Under the pieces are notes generated by a model. It did no database searches. It worked only from the letters and a program-made list of their open reading frames with translations, and had not been told where the DNA came from. Positions 51,418 to 59,627 of a stretch of DNA of 64,000 bases are shown here, one piece after another. Source of the stretch: Streptomyces prunicolor NBRC 13075 (lineage in GTDB: Bacteria > Actinomycetota > Actinomycetes > Streptomycetales > Streptomycetaceae). The stretch spans positions 186,001 through 250,000 of the forward strand of contig NZ_BARF01000074.1 of NCBI RefSeq assembly GCF_000367365.1, written 5' to 3'. Within the stretch, counting starts at the first letter, position 1. Each line of letters begins with the position of its first letter. The position numbers and the translations under genes were made by a program.

Positions 51418-54400
51418 TCACCGGTCCTCCCCCGCCCGCAGCACCCGTACCAGATCCACCCGGGCCAACAACCGTGCCAGCCCCAGCACAACCGCGCTGA
51501 TCGCCAGGGCAGTTGCCACCGCGGTCAGCGCGACCGTGCCCCAGGGGATGACCTGCGGCAGCGGCGGATAGGGAGCCTCGCCGCTGTCGTCCACGGTGAC
51601 CAGGGGCAGTACCGCCGACGCGAGGGCCATGCCCATCAACGCCCCCGGGATCACCGCGAACAGCGCCAGACCCACCTGTTCGGCGCCGAGCAGCGCGGAC
51701 AGGCCGGCCGCGCGGACGCCGATCGCCCGGAGCAGCGCGAACTCCTTGCGGCGCTGCCGGGTGGAGACCACCGCGTGCACGGTGAAGGCGATAACCGCGA
51801 ACCCGGGGGCCAGGTAGCGGACCAACTCCAGTACCCGGCGCAACCCGGCGCGGAACGGGTCGCTCTGGAGGGACGCGGCGGCGCGTGCCGTGGTGGTGAC
51901 GGCGCCCAGCGCGGGCTGCGCCTCGGCAGCCGCGGCCGTACGCGCGCTGTCGGTGCTGCTCAGCCACCAGAACGCGGGGTCCTGCCGATCGGCACCGGAC
52001 AGCGTGAGCGCGGTGGCGAGTTGGCGCTGGTCGGCGATCAAGTGCCCCTGTCCGCGGCCCAGTCCGGGCGTCGCGTCGACGCGGCCGACGATCCTGGCGG
52101 TGATCCGGCCGCCGCCCAGGTCGAGTGTCGTGGTGCTGCCCACGTGCAGGCGGGCGGCGCGCAGCGTCGAGGCGTCGGCGCGTACCGGAAGCGGCGCCGG
52201 ACCGCCCAACGGGCCCGCCACGAGCCGCACTTGGCTGCCGGGCAGCGTGTCGTAGTCACTGTCGGACAGACCGCCGAAGGAGTCCGAGATCGTCTGGGAG
52301 GGACGGATGCCGGTGCTGACGGTCGTCCGGAGCACTGCCGAGCCGCCGGCGACGATCGAGCACACCCCGGGCGTGCCGGGGTTGTAGATGTCGGTCAACT
52401 TCCCTTTGCAGGCACCCTCGGTGGAGTCGGCGGCGTGGTCCGTGCCGTCGGACCAGACCTGCCCGCCGGGCAGCCGGGAGACCCAGGTGTCGGAGGTGCT
52501 CCCGGTTTCCCGCGCACCGACGCGGATCAGGTCCAGGTCCAGCCGCGCGGGAGGCGTGCCCGGCTGCGGGAGGACCGCGACGGCGGTCACCGTCAGCGGA
52601 TACGCCCGCGGATGGCCGCCGCTCAGCGCCACGTCGAGCGGCACCACGACGGTGTGCCGGACCCCGTCGGCGGTCGGCAGCCGCGCCGGTACGACGCTGA
52701 CGAGACCGGCCGCGTCCTGCACGGTCAACTCCAGCCCCGGCGCCACCCGGCTGCCGTCGCTGCCCAGCCGCTCGTCCAGCAGCAGCGCGGTCGGCCGCCC
52801 GGGCAGCGCTATCCCGGGCACGACCGGCGACGGGGTGCGGGGCGCGGGTCCGCCGACCGTGCCGACCAGGTCCTCGGTGGCGCCGCCGGGCAGGTTCACG
52901 GTCGCCCGTGTCACCGGCCGCACGCCGGTCACCCCCGGCAGCGCGCGATAGGCGGAGGCCAGCACGGCGGCGGGGTAATCGTCGTCCGCCGACGGATCGA
53001 TCCGTACGTCCGCGCCGACGGTGAACGCGGCCTGCTCGGACGCCAGTCCGCCCAGGCAGGCCAGCGCGGTGGTGGCGAAGGCGCTCACCGACACGGCCAG
53101 GCACATCAGCACCACCGGCCCCGCGTTGCGCGCGGCCCGCCGGCTCAACTGCCAACCGGCCAGGGCGAGTACAAGTCCTCGACTACGCCGCCCGAACGCG
53201 TCCAGCAGCAGCGAGGTCAGCGGCAGCAGCCGTAGCAGAAGCAGTGCGGCGGCGCCGGCCACCAGGGTCGGCACCAGGACCAGCACCGGGTCGGCGGACG
53301 CGCTGCCGGTACCCACATCGGCGATCAGCGAGTGGTGCCGCCGTAGCTCCAGATACCCCAGGGCCGCCACGGCCAGCAGCGCCAGGTCCGCGCCCAGCCG
53401 CTGCGCGGCGGCGGCCCGCGCGCCACGGGCCGGCCGCGAGCGCGTCGACGGCAGCACGGGCAGCAGCACCGCCGCCGCGTGCACCAGCAGGGTCAGACCT
53501 ACGGCCGCCCACGCGTCGGCGCCCCGGCTGCCGGAGTGCAGCAGCCCGGCCAGGAAGGGCGCGACGAGCGCGGCCGGTACGCCGGTGAGTGCCCACTCGG
53601 CCGTCGCACCGCGCAGCAGCCTCAACGTGCCCGCGCCCCTTGCCTGTTGGAGGGCCAGCTCGTCCCGCCGGCGTTCGGTCAGCTGGCGGGCGGCCAGTAC
53701 CAGGGTGGCCAGGGCGAGGACCGCCAGCAGCACGCTCGGCAGATACAGCGAGGAGCGGGCCGCCACCGTCGGCACCGTCAACTCGTCGATCGCGCCCGGC
53801 AGTCCGGAGGCCACGGTGAGGTCGGTGAGGGACGGTTGCCGCCCGCCGAACACGGACACCCCGCTCTGGCTGCCGGAGAACGCGCGCAGCCGGTCGCGCA
53901 GCCCGGCGAGGCGGTCCGCGTCGAGCCGGGAGAGGTCGGGCTGCACACTCCAGTGGGCCGTCAGATGCCCGTTCAGGACGGTGCTGCCGTTCAGCGCCGC
54001 CGCCGAGACCACCAACAGGCCCTGGTCGGTGGTCCCGTCCTGAGTCAGATCGCCGGCCATCGCGGGCCAGAACCCGACCGCGCCGGTCGCCCGGAAGACC
54101 CCGGTGACCCGCAGCGTCATGGCACGACTGAAGGCGTCCTGCACCCGAAGGCGCGAACCGGGCCTGAGATCAAGGCGTTTGGCGAGCGCGTCGGGCACCG
54201 CCGTGTCGACCGGCGCGGTGGACCCGGTGGCGACCGGGACATCGGGCAGCGAGGTGAACGCACCGGCCGGTGCGTCGGCCGTACCGGCAGGCCACCGCCC
54301 GGCGACCAACTCCCCGAATCCGGCCGCGTGTTGCACCGCGACCGGATGCAGCCCACTGCCGCCCGGACCACGCGGCGGCCCCACGACCCCGTCGATCCCC

Positions 54401-54774
54401 GTCACCGACACCGCCGACGTGCCCAGCAGTCCGACATACGTCCGCTGCGGCACCCCGGCGAACACCCGCTCCGCGGCGGCCCGTACATCCCGGTCGGCGA
54501 CGGCCATTCCCCCGGCCCGGTAGGACGCGTTGACGTTCACCTGCGCGTTGGGGTCGGCCGCCAGCCGCCGCACGGCCCCGGCCTGCACCGAACTCCCCGC
54601 CAGCCCCGCGAGCGCGGCCAGCGCCGTCGCACACAGCAACACGGTCACCGAGACGGCGGCCAGCACCAGCCCGTGCTGCGCGGCCCGCCGGGCAACTGCC
54701 GGAAGCCGCGGCCGAGTTGGGGGCGGTCCATCGGGACGCTGCCGCGGCGAGGAGGTGAAGGCCGTGGCGACCAC
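51418..54774 (-). CDS. Giant FtsX-like ABC permease, second
   Basis: About 1118 residues. An N-terminal span (GLVLAAVSVTVLLCATALAA), a large outer domain to about 370, four spans (SVLLAVLALATLVLAARQL and others), a second outer domain (about 590-960), and closing spans ending in the FtsX core YLAPGFAVIAFTVHAVVSTR, RRKEFALLRAIGVRAAGLS. The last residues ARLLARVDLVRVLRAGEDR are typical. The start is unclear: GTG 54774 with GGGGG upstream, or ATG 54798. Substrate unknown; MacB-like machines export peptides, siderophores or lipoproteins. Confidence 0.78.
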   Translation of the reverse strand: MVATAFTSSPRQRPDGPPPTRPRLPAVARRAAQHGLVLAAVSVTVLLCATALAALAGLAGSSVQAGAVRRLAADPNAQVNVNASYRAGGMAVADRDVRAAAERVFAGVPQRTYVGLLGTSAVSVTGIDGVVGPPRGPGGSGLHPVAVQHAAGFGELVAGRWPAGTADAPAGAFTSLPDVPVATGSTAPVDTAVPDALAKRLDLRPGSRLRVQDAFSRAMTLRVTGVFRATGAVGFWPAMAGDLTQDGTTDQGLLVVSAAALNGSTVLNGHLTAHWSVQPDLSRLDADRLAGLRDRLRAFSGSQSGVSVFGGRQPSLTDLTVASGLPGAIDELTVPTVAARSSLYLPSVLLAVLALATLVLAARQLTERRRDELALQQARGAGTLRLLRGATAEWALTGVPAALVAPFLAGLLHSGSRGADAWAAVGLTLLVHAAAVLLPVLPSTRSRPARGARAAAAQRLGADLALLAVAALGYLELRRHHSLIADVGTGSASADPVLVLVPTLVAGAAALLLLRLLPLTSLLLDAFGRRSRGLVLALAGWQLSRRAARNAGPVVLMCLAVSVSAFATTALACLGGLASEQAAFTVGADVRIDPSADDDYPAAVLASAYRALPGVTGVRPVTRATVNLPGGATEDLVGTVGGPAPRTPSPVVPGIALPGRPTALLLDERLGSDGSRVAPGLELTVQDAAGLVSVVPARLPTADGVRHTVVVPLDVALSGGHPRAYPLTVTAVAVLPQPGTPPARLDLDLIRVGARETGSTSDTWVSRLPGGQVWSDGTDHAADSTEGACKGKLTDIYNPGTPGVCSIVAGGSAVLRTTVSTGIRPSQTISDSFGGLSDSDYDTLPGSQVRLVAGPLGGPAPLPVRADASTLRAARLHVGSTTTLDLGGGRITARIVGRVDATPGLGRGQGHLIADQRQLATALTLSGADRQDPAFWWLSSTDSARTAAAAEAQPALGAVTTTARAAASLQSDPFRAGLRRVLELVRYLAPGFAVIAFTVHAVVSTRQRRKEFALLRAIGVRAAGLSALLGAEQVGLALFAVIPGALMGMALASAVLPLVTVDDSGEAPYPPLPQVIPWGTVALTAVATALAISAVVLGLARLLARVDLVRVLRAGEDR

Positions 54775-54908
54775 ATGAACCCCCGCAGAATCGAACATGT
54801 GACGGTGACGGCGCGCCACAGTCCTACCAGCCCTGCCCCCGGCGACACAACAACCGCTGATCATTTCAAGGGTGTTGCCCTCCCCGGGACGAGCACTAGG
54901 GTCCCGTC

Positions 54909-55259
54909 ATGGAGATCATCAAGGGCGCGGGCGTGTGGACGCATCCCGGCGAAGCGGGCAATGACTGGGTCGAACAGCTGCGGACGGCGGATCTGTCGGT
55001 GGGGACGTACTGCATCCCGGCCGGCGGGCTGGACACCCAGAGCCCGCACACCGAGGACGAGATCTATGTCGTCACGGCCGGACGCGCCAGGATCGAGACA
55101 CCGGGCCGGACGGCCGAGGTGGGTCCCGGGGCGGTGATCTTCGTGCCGGCCGGTGAAGAGCACCGATTCACCGAAGTGACCGAGGACCTGGTGCTCCTCG
55201 TGATGTTCGGACCCGCGTACGGCTCACGCTCCCCGTCGCGGGGGAGGGAAAATGCCTGA
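54909..55259 (+). CDS. Small cupin-domain protein
   Basis: A 116-residue single cupin barrel: SPHTEDEIYVVTAGRARIET and PGAVIFVPAGEEHRFTEVTE give the metal-binding motifs (HxxxE... and a later H). No signal peptide. It precedes hen1 by about 108 bases on the same strand. Function is open: a small-molecule binder or dioxygenase-like enzyme. Confidence 0.82.
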   Translation: MEIIKGAGVWTHPGEAGNDWVEQLRTADLSVGTYCIPAGGLDTQSPHTEDEIYVVTAGRARIETPGRTAEVGPGAVIFVPAGEEHRFTEVTEDLVLLVMFGPAYGSRSPSRGRENA

Positions 55260-55367
55260 GTAGGTCAGGGATGTTCCCTGTACGTTGGGCGGACGCGCTC
55301 CCCGAGTTCAGGGGCGGCGCGCTTTCCCAGCTCAGAGGCTCAGAAGACGTTTCGAGGCAGACCCACC

Positions 55368-56846
55368 GTGTTCCTGACGATCAGTACCACCGGCACCCCC
55401 GAACGCCCCGCCACCGACCTCGGTTTCCTGCTGCACAAGCATCCCGACAAGGCGCAGGCGTTCTCCACCTCCTACGGCAAGGCGTACGTCCTCTACCCCG
55501 AGGCGGATCCCGAGCGCTGCACGGCGGCGCTGTTGCTGGAGGTCGACGCGGTGGCGCTGGTCCGGCGTGGCAAGGGCAAGGGACGCGGCGGCGCACCCGA
55601 CGCGGCACTCGCGCAGTACGTCAACGACCGTCCGTACGCGGCCTCTTCACTGCTTGCCGTCGCGCTCAGCGCGGTCTTCTCCAGCGCCATGCGGGGCGTG
55701 TGCAACGCCCGCCCCGAGCGCGCGGAGCAGCCGCTGCCGCTGCGCATCGAGGTGCCCGCGCTGCCCGCGCGCGGCGGCCCCGACCTCGTACGGCAGCTCT
55801 TCGCGCCGCTCGGCTGGACGGTCACCGTCGAACCGGTCGCGCTGGACGCCGAGTTCCCCGAATGGGGCGACTCGCGCTACGTCCGTCTCGTACTGGAGTC
55901 GGAGACGCTGACCCTCGCCGAGGCACTGCGCCACCTGTACGTCCTGCTCCCGGTCCTCGACGACGCCAAGCACTACTGGGTGTCGCCCGACGAGGTCGAC
56001 AAACTGCTGCGCGCCGGTGCGGGCTGGCTGCCCACGCACCCCGAGCAGAAGCTCATCACCAGCCGTTATCTGTCCCGCCGTTGGTCCCTCACCCGGGAGG
56101 CGATGGAGCGGCTGGAACTGGTGCGGCTCGCCGAGGCCGACGACAGCGAGGTCGAGGAGATCGACAACGCCGTCGAGCCGGAGACGGAGGCCGAGGAGAA
56201 GCCGACACCGCTCGCCGTGCAGCGCCGGGACGCCATCGTCGAGGCGCTCAAGGCGTCCGGTGCCGCCCGCGTGCTCGATCTCGGGTGCGGGCAGGGCCAG
56301 TTGGTGCACACGCTGCTCAAGGACACCCGGTTCACGGAGATCGTCGGCACCGACGTGTCGATGCGCGCGCTCACCATCGCGAGCCGCCGCCTCAAGCTCG
56401 ACCGCATGGGGGAGCGGCAGGCCGCACGCGTCCAGCTCTTCCAGAGCTCGCTCGCCTACACCGACAACCGCCTCAAGGGCTACGACGCCGCCGTGCTCAG
56501 CGAGGTCGTCGAGCACCTCGACCTGCCCCGGCTGCCGGCCCTGGAGTACGCGGTGTTCGGCGCCGCCCGCCCCAGGACGGTCGTCGTCACCACCCCGAAC
56601 GTCGAGTACAACGTCCGCTGGGAGACCCTCCCCGCCGGACACGTCCGGCACCGCGACCACCGCTTCGAGTGGACCCGCGCGGAGTTCGGGGAGTGGGCCG
56701 GGAAGGTCGCCCAACGGCACGGCTACGACGTCGAGTTCGTACCGGTCGGACCCGACGACCCCGAGGTGGGACCGCCCACCCAGATGGCTGTTTTCACCAT
56801 GAGCGCAGTCCAGCAGCAGACCACGAAGGAGGCGAAGGCGGCATGA
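55368..56846 (+). CDS. hen1: Bacterial Hen1, 3'-terminal RNA ribose 2'-O-methyltransferase
   Basis: A 492-residue protein with the N-terminal bacterial Hen1 ligase-activating domain (about 1-240, MFLTISTTGTPERPATDLGF) and a C-terminal SAM methyltransferase (about 270-470). SAM motif VLDLGCGQGQLV; metal site with SEVVEHLDL (two Glu and His) and a later His in RHRDHRFEW. It 2'-O-methylates the 3' end at a broken RNA before ligation, protecting the repaired site against re-cleavage. It overlaps pnkp by 4 bases (ATGA). GTG start. Confidence 0.92.
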   Translation: MFLTISTTGTPERPATDLGFLLHKHPDKAQAFSTSYGKAYVLYPEADPERCTAALLLEVDAVALVRRGKGKGRGGAPDAALAQYVNDRPYAASSLLAVALSAVFSSAMRGVCNARPERAEQPLPLRIEVPALPARGGPDLVRQLFAPLGWTVTVEPVALDAEFPEWGDSRYVRLVLESETLTLAEALRHLYVLLPVLDDAKHYWVSPDEVDKLLRAGAGWLPTHPEQKLITSRYLSRRWSLTREAMERLELVRLAEADDSEVEEIDNAVEPETEAEEKPTPLAVQRRDAIVEALKASGAARVLDLGCGQGQLVHTLLKDTRFTEIVGTDVSMRALTIASRRLKLDRMGERQAARVQLFQSSLAYTDNRLKGYDAAVLSEVVEHLDLPRLPALEYAVFGAARPRTVVVTTPNVEYNVRWETLPAGHVRHRDHRFEWTRAEFGEWAGKVAQRHGYDVEFVPVGPDDPEVGPPTQMAVFTMSAVQQQTTKEAKAA

Positions 56847-59389
56847 CCGAGACGCAGAACAAGGGGCGCGTCCTGCCCGTCACCGACCTCTCCCTCGTGG
56901 TGCTGATCGGCGCCTCCGGCTCCGGCAAGTCCACCTTCGCGCACCGGCACTTCAAGCCGACCGAGATCATCTCCTCGGACTTCTGCCGGGGCCTGGTCGC
57001 GGACGACGAGAACGACCAGAGCGCCAGCCGGGACGCCTTCGACGTCCTGCACTACATCGCGGGCAAGCGCCTCGCCGCCGGCCGCCGCACGGTCGTCGAC
57101 GCGACCAACGTCCAGCAGGACGGCCGACGCCAACTGATCGACCTGGCAAAGCAGTACGACGTGCTGCCCATCGCCATCGTGCTCGACGTACCGGAGGAGG
57201 TCTGCGCCGAGCGCAACGCCTCCCGCTCCGACCGCGCCGACATGCCCCGCCGCGTCATCACCCGCCACACCCGCGAACTCCGGCGCTCCCTAAGGGGCTT
57301 GGAGCGCGAGGGCTTCCGCAAGGTGCACATCCTGCGCGGCGTCGAGGCGATCGACCACGCCACGATCGTCACCGAGAAGCGCTACAACGACCTGACCCAC
57401 CTCACCGGCCCCTTCGACATCATCGGCGACATCCACGGCTGCGCCGCCGAACTGGAGACCCTGCTCGGCAAGTTGGGCTACGACGACGGCGTCCACCCGG
57501 CGGGCCGCACGGCCGTCTTCGTCGGCGACCTCGTCGACCGCGGCCCCGACTCGCCCGGTGTGCTGCGCCGCGTGATGGGGATGGTCGGCTCGGGCAACGC
57601 CCTGTGCGTACCGGGCAACCACGAGAACAAGTACGGCCGTTACCTCAAGGGCCGCAAGGTCCAGCACACGCACGGCCTGGCCGAGACGATCGAGCAGATG
57701 GAGGAGGAGACCGAGGAATTCCGTGCCCAGGTGCGGGAGTTCATCGACGGACTCGTCAGCCACTACGTCCTCGACGGCGGCAGGCTCGTGGTCTGCCACG
57801 CCGGCCTGCCCGAGAAGTACCACGGCCGCACCTCCGGCCGGGTCCGCTCGCACGCCCTCTACGGCGACACCACCGGCGAGACCGACGAGTTCGGCCTGCC
57901 GGTGCGCTACCCGTGGGCCGAGGACTACCGGGGTCGCGCGGCCGTCGTCTACGGCCACACCCCGGTCCCCGAGGCCAGCTGGCTCAACAACACCATCTGC
58001 CTGGACACGGGCGCCGTCTTCGGCGGCAAGCTGACCGCCCTGCGGTGGCCGGAGCGGGAGTTGGTCGACGTACCGGCCGAGCAGGTCTGGTACGAGCCGA
58101 CCCGCCCGCTGCTCACCGAGGCGCCCGGCGGCCACGACGGCCGCCCGCTCGACCTGGCGGACGTGCACGGCCGCCGGGTGGTGGAGACCCGGCTCGCCGG
58201 CCGGGTGTCGGTCCGCGAGGAGAACGCGGCGGCGGCCCTGGAGGTCATGAGCCGCTTCGCGGTCGACCCGCGCCTGCTGCCGTACCTGCCGCCGACGATG
58301 GCCCCGACGGCGACCTCGCACGTCGAGGGCTATCTGGAGCACCCGGCGGAGGCGTTCGCGCAGTACGCCGACGACGGGGTCGCGCGGGTCGTGTGCGAGG
58401 AGAAGCACATGGGTTCGCGGGCGGTGGCGCTGGTGTGCCGGGACGCGGAGGCGGCGGCGAAGCGGTTCGGCGTGGACGGCGGGCCCACGGGGTCTCTGTA
58501 CACGCGTACCGGTCGGCCCTTCTTCGACGACGGGACGGTGACCGAGGAGATCCTGGGCCGACTGCGGACGGCGCTCGACGAGTCGGGCCTGTGGGCGGAA
58601 CTGGACACCGACTGGGTGCTGCTGGACGCGGAGTTGATGCCGTGGTCGCTGAAGGCGTCCGGGCTGCTGCGTGGTCAGTACGCGGCGGTCGGCGCCGCGG
58701 CCGGTGCGGTGTTCCCGGGTGCGCTGGCCGCGCTGGAGGGTGCCGCGGTACGGGGTGTCGACGTGGACACGCTGCTGTCCCGGCAGCGGGAACGCGCCGC
58801 GGACGCTTCGGCGTTCACCGACGCGTACCGGCGCTACTGCTGGACCACGTCCGGCCTCGACGGTGTCCGGCTCGCCCCGTTCCAGATCCTCGCGGTCCAG
58901 GGACGCAGCCTCGCCGGACTCCCGCATGACGACCAACTCGCCCTGTTGGACCGGCTGGTGGAGCACGACAGCACCGGCCTGCTGCAGACTACGCGTCGAC
59001 TGTACGTCGACACCGGTGACCCCGAGTCGGTACAGGCCGGTGTCGACTGGTGGCTGGAGATGACGGGGCGTGGCGGCGAGGGCATGGTCGTCAAGCCGGT
59101 CGGAGCGGTCGTGCGCAGCGAGCAGGGGAGGCTGGTGCAGCCCGGTATCAAGTGCCGCGGCCGTGAGTACCTGCGGATCATCTACGGCCCGGAGTACACG
59201 CGTCCCGACAACCTCACCCGCCTTCGTGGCCGCTTCCTCAACCACAAGCGGTCACTGGCGATCCGGGAGTACGCGCTCGGTCTCGAGGCGCTCGACCGGT
59301 TGGCCGAGGGGGAGCCGCTGTGGCGGGTGCACGAGGCGGTGTTCGGGGTGCTGGCGCTGGAGTCGGAGCCGGTGGACCCGCGGCTGTGA
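56843..59389 (+). CDS. pnkp: Polynucleotide kinase-phosphatase-ligase (Pnkp) of the RNA-repair cassette
   Basis: An 848-residue three-domain enzyme. Kinase (about 15-175): P-loop GASGSGKST at 23-31 and lid Arg residues in RRVITRHTRELRR. Metallophosphatase (about 190-470): GDIHGC, FVGDLVDRGPDS, CVPGNHENKYG and YGHTPVPE. Ligase/adenylyltransferase (about 480-848): nucleophile Lys521 in CEEKHMGSRAVAL, with later motifs GEGMVVKP and GIKCRGREYLR. With Hen1 it heals and seals ribotoxin-cleaved tRNA. All catalytic motifs are intact. Translational coupling to hen1 supports a Pnkp-Hen1 heterotetramer. Confidence 0.94.
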   Translation: MTETQNKGRVLPVTDLSLVVLIGASGSGKSTFAHRHFKPTEIISSDFCRGLVADDENDQSASRDAFDVLHYIAGKRLAAGRRTVVDATNVQQDGRRQLIDLAKQYDVLPIAIVLDVPEEVCAERNASRSDRADMPRRVITRHTRELRRSLRGLEREGFRKVHILRGVEAIDHATIVTEKRYNDLTHLTGPFDIIGDIHGCAAELETLLGKLGYDDGVHPAGRTAVFVGDLVDRGPDSPGVLRRVMGMVGSGNALCVPGNHENKYGRYLKGRKVQHTHGLAETIEQMEEETEEFRAQVREFIDGLVSHYVLDGGRLVVCHAGLPEKYHGRTSGRVRSHALYGDTTGETDEFGLPVRYPWAEDYRGRAAVVYGHTPVPEASWLNNTICLDTGAVFGGKLTALRWPERELVDVPAEQVWYEPTRPLLTEAPGGHDGRPLDLADVHGRRVVETRLAGRVSVREENAAAALEVMSRFAVDPRLLPYLPPTMAPTATSHVEGYLEHPAEAFAQYADDGVARVVCEEKHMGSRAVALVCRDAEAAAKRFGVDGGPTGSLYTRTGRPFFDDGTVTEEILGRLRTALDESGLWAELDTDWVLLDAELMPWSLKASGLLRGQYAAVGAAAGAVFPGALAALEGAAVRGVDVDTLLSRQRERAADASAFTDAYRRYCWTTSGLDGVRLAPFQILAVQGRSLAGLPHDDQLALLDRLVEHDSTGLLQTTRRLYVDTGDPESVQAGVDWWLEMTGRGGEGMVVKPVGAVVRSEQGRLVQPGIKCRGREYLRIIYGPEYTRPDNLTRLRGRFLNHKRSLAIREYALGLEALDRLAEGEPLWRVHEAVFGVLALESEPVDPRL

Positions 59390-59433
59390 CCTGGCCTGCG
59401 GGCCGGGGTGCCCACAGGATGCGCACGGCACCC

Positions 59434-59463
59434 TTGTGTCCCTCCCGTCTCCGTCCGTAGGGT
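59434..59463 (+). promoter_or_regulatory. Putative promoter of the RiPP-like operon
   Basis: TTGTGT (59434-59439), 18-base spacer, TAGGGT (59458-59463): a fair match to a streptomycete housekeeping promoter. It would start transcription about 35 bases upstream of the 27-codon gene. A weak stem GGGTGCC/GGCACCC (59406-59412 with 59427-59433) lies just before and may end pnkp transcription. Confidence 0.5.
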
Positions 59464-59505
59464 GAACAGCCTTGTTGCGTACGGGAGTTCGGGAGGGGCG
59501 CGTCG

Positions 59506-59589
59506 ATGGACATCAAGAAGACAGTGATCCGTGAGGAAGAGCGCACGAACCGCCGACCGGCCGTCATGGAGAAGCGGCCGACCCGCTGA
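59506..59589 (+). CDS. 27-residue candidate RiPP precursor peptide
   Basis: Encodes MDIKKTVIREEERTNRRPAV then MEKRPTR, stop TGA. GGGAGGGG lies about six bases before the ATG, a stronger ribosome site than that of the next gene. The peptide has 7 Arg, 4 Glu, 3 Lys, 2 Pro and no Cys, Ser, Trp or Tyr. It lies 38 bases upstream of a radical SAM RiPP maturase. Position, size and expression signals suggest it is the substrate; the tail RRPAVMEKRPTR is a plausible core, with Val or Pro as methylation sites. No close family is known to me; a leader-like regulatory peptide is the alternative. Confidence 0.6.
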   Translation: MDIKKTVIREEERTNRRPAVMEKRPTR

Positions 59590-59627
59590 CCGGGCGAGGA
59601 GCGGAGGCGGAAGTCCGCGGCGGCGGT

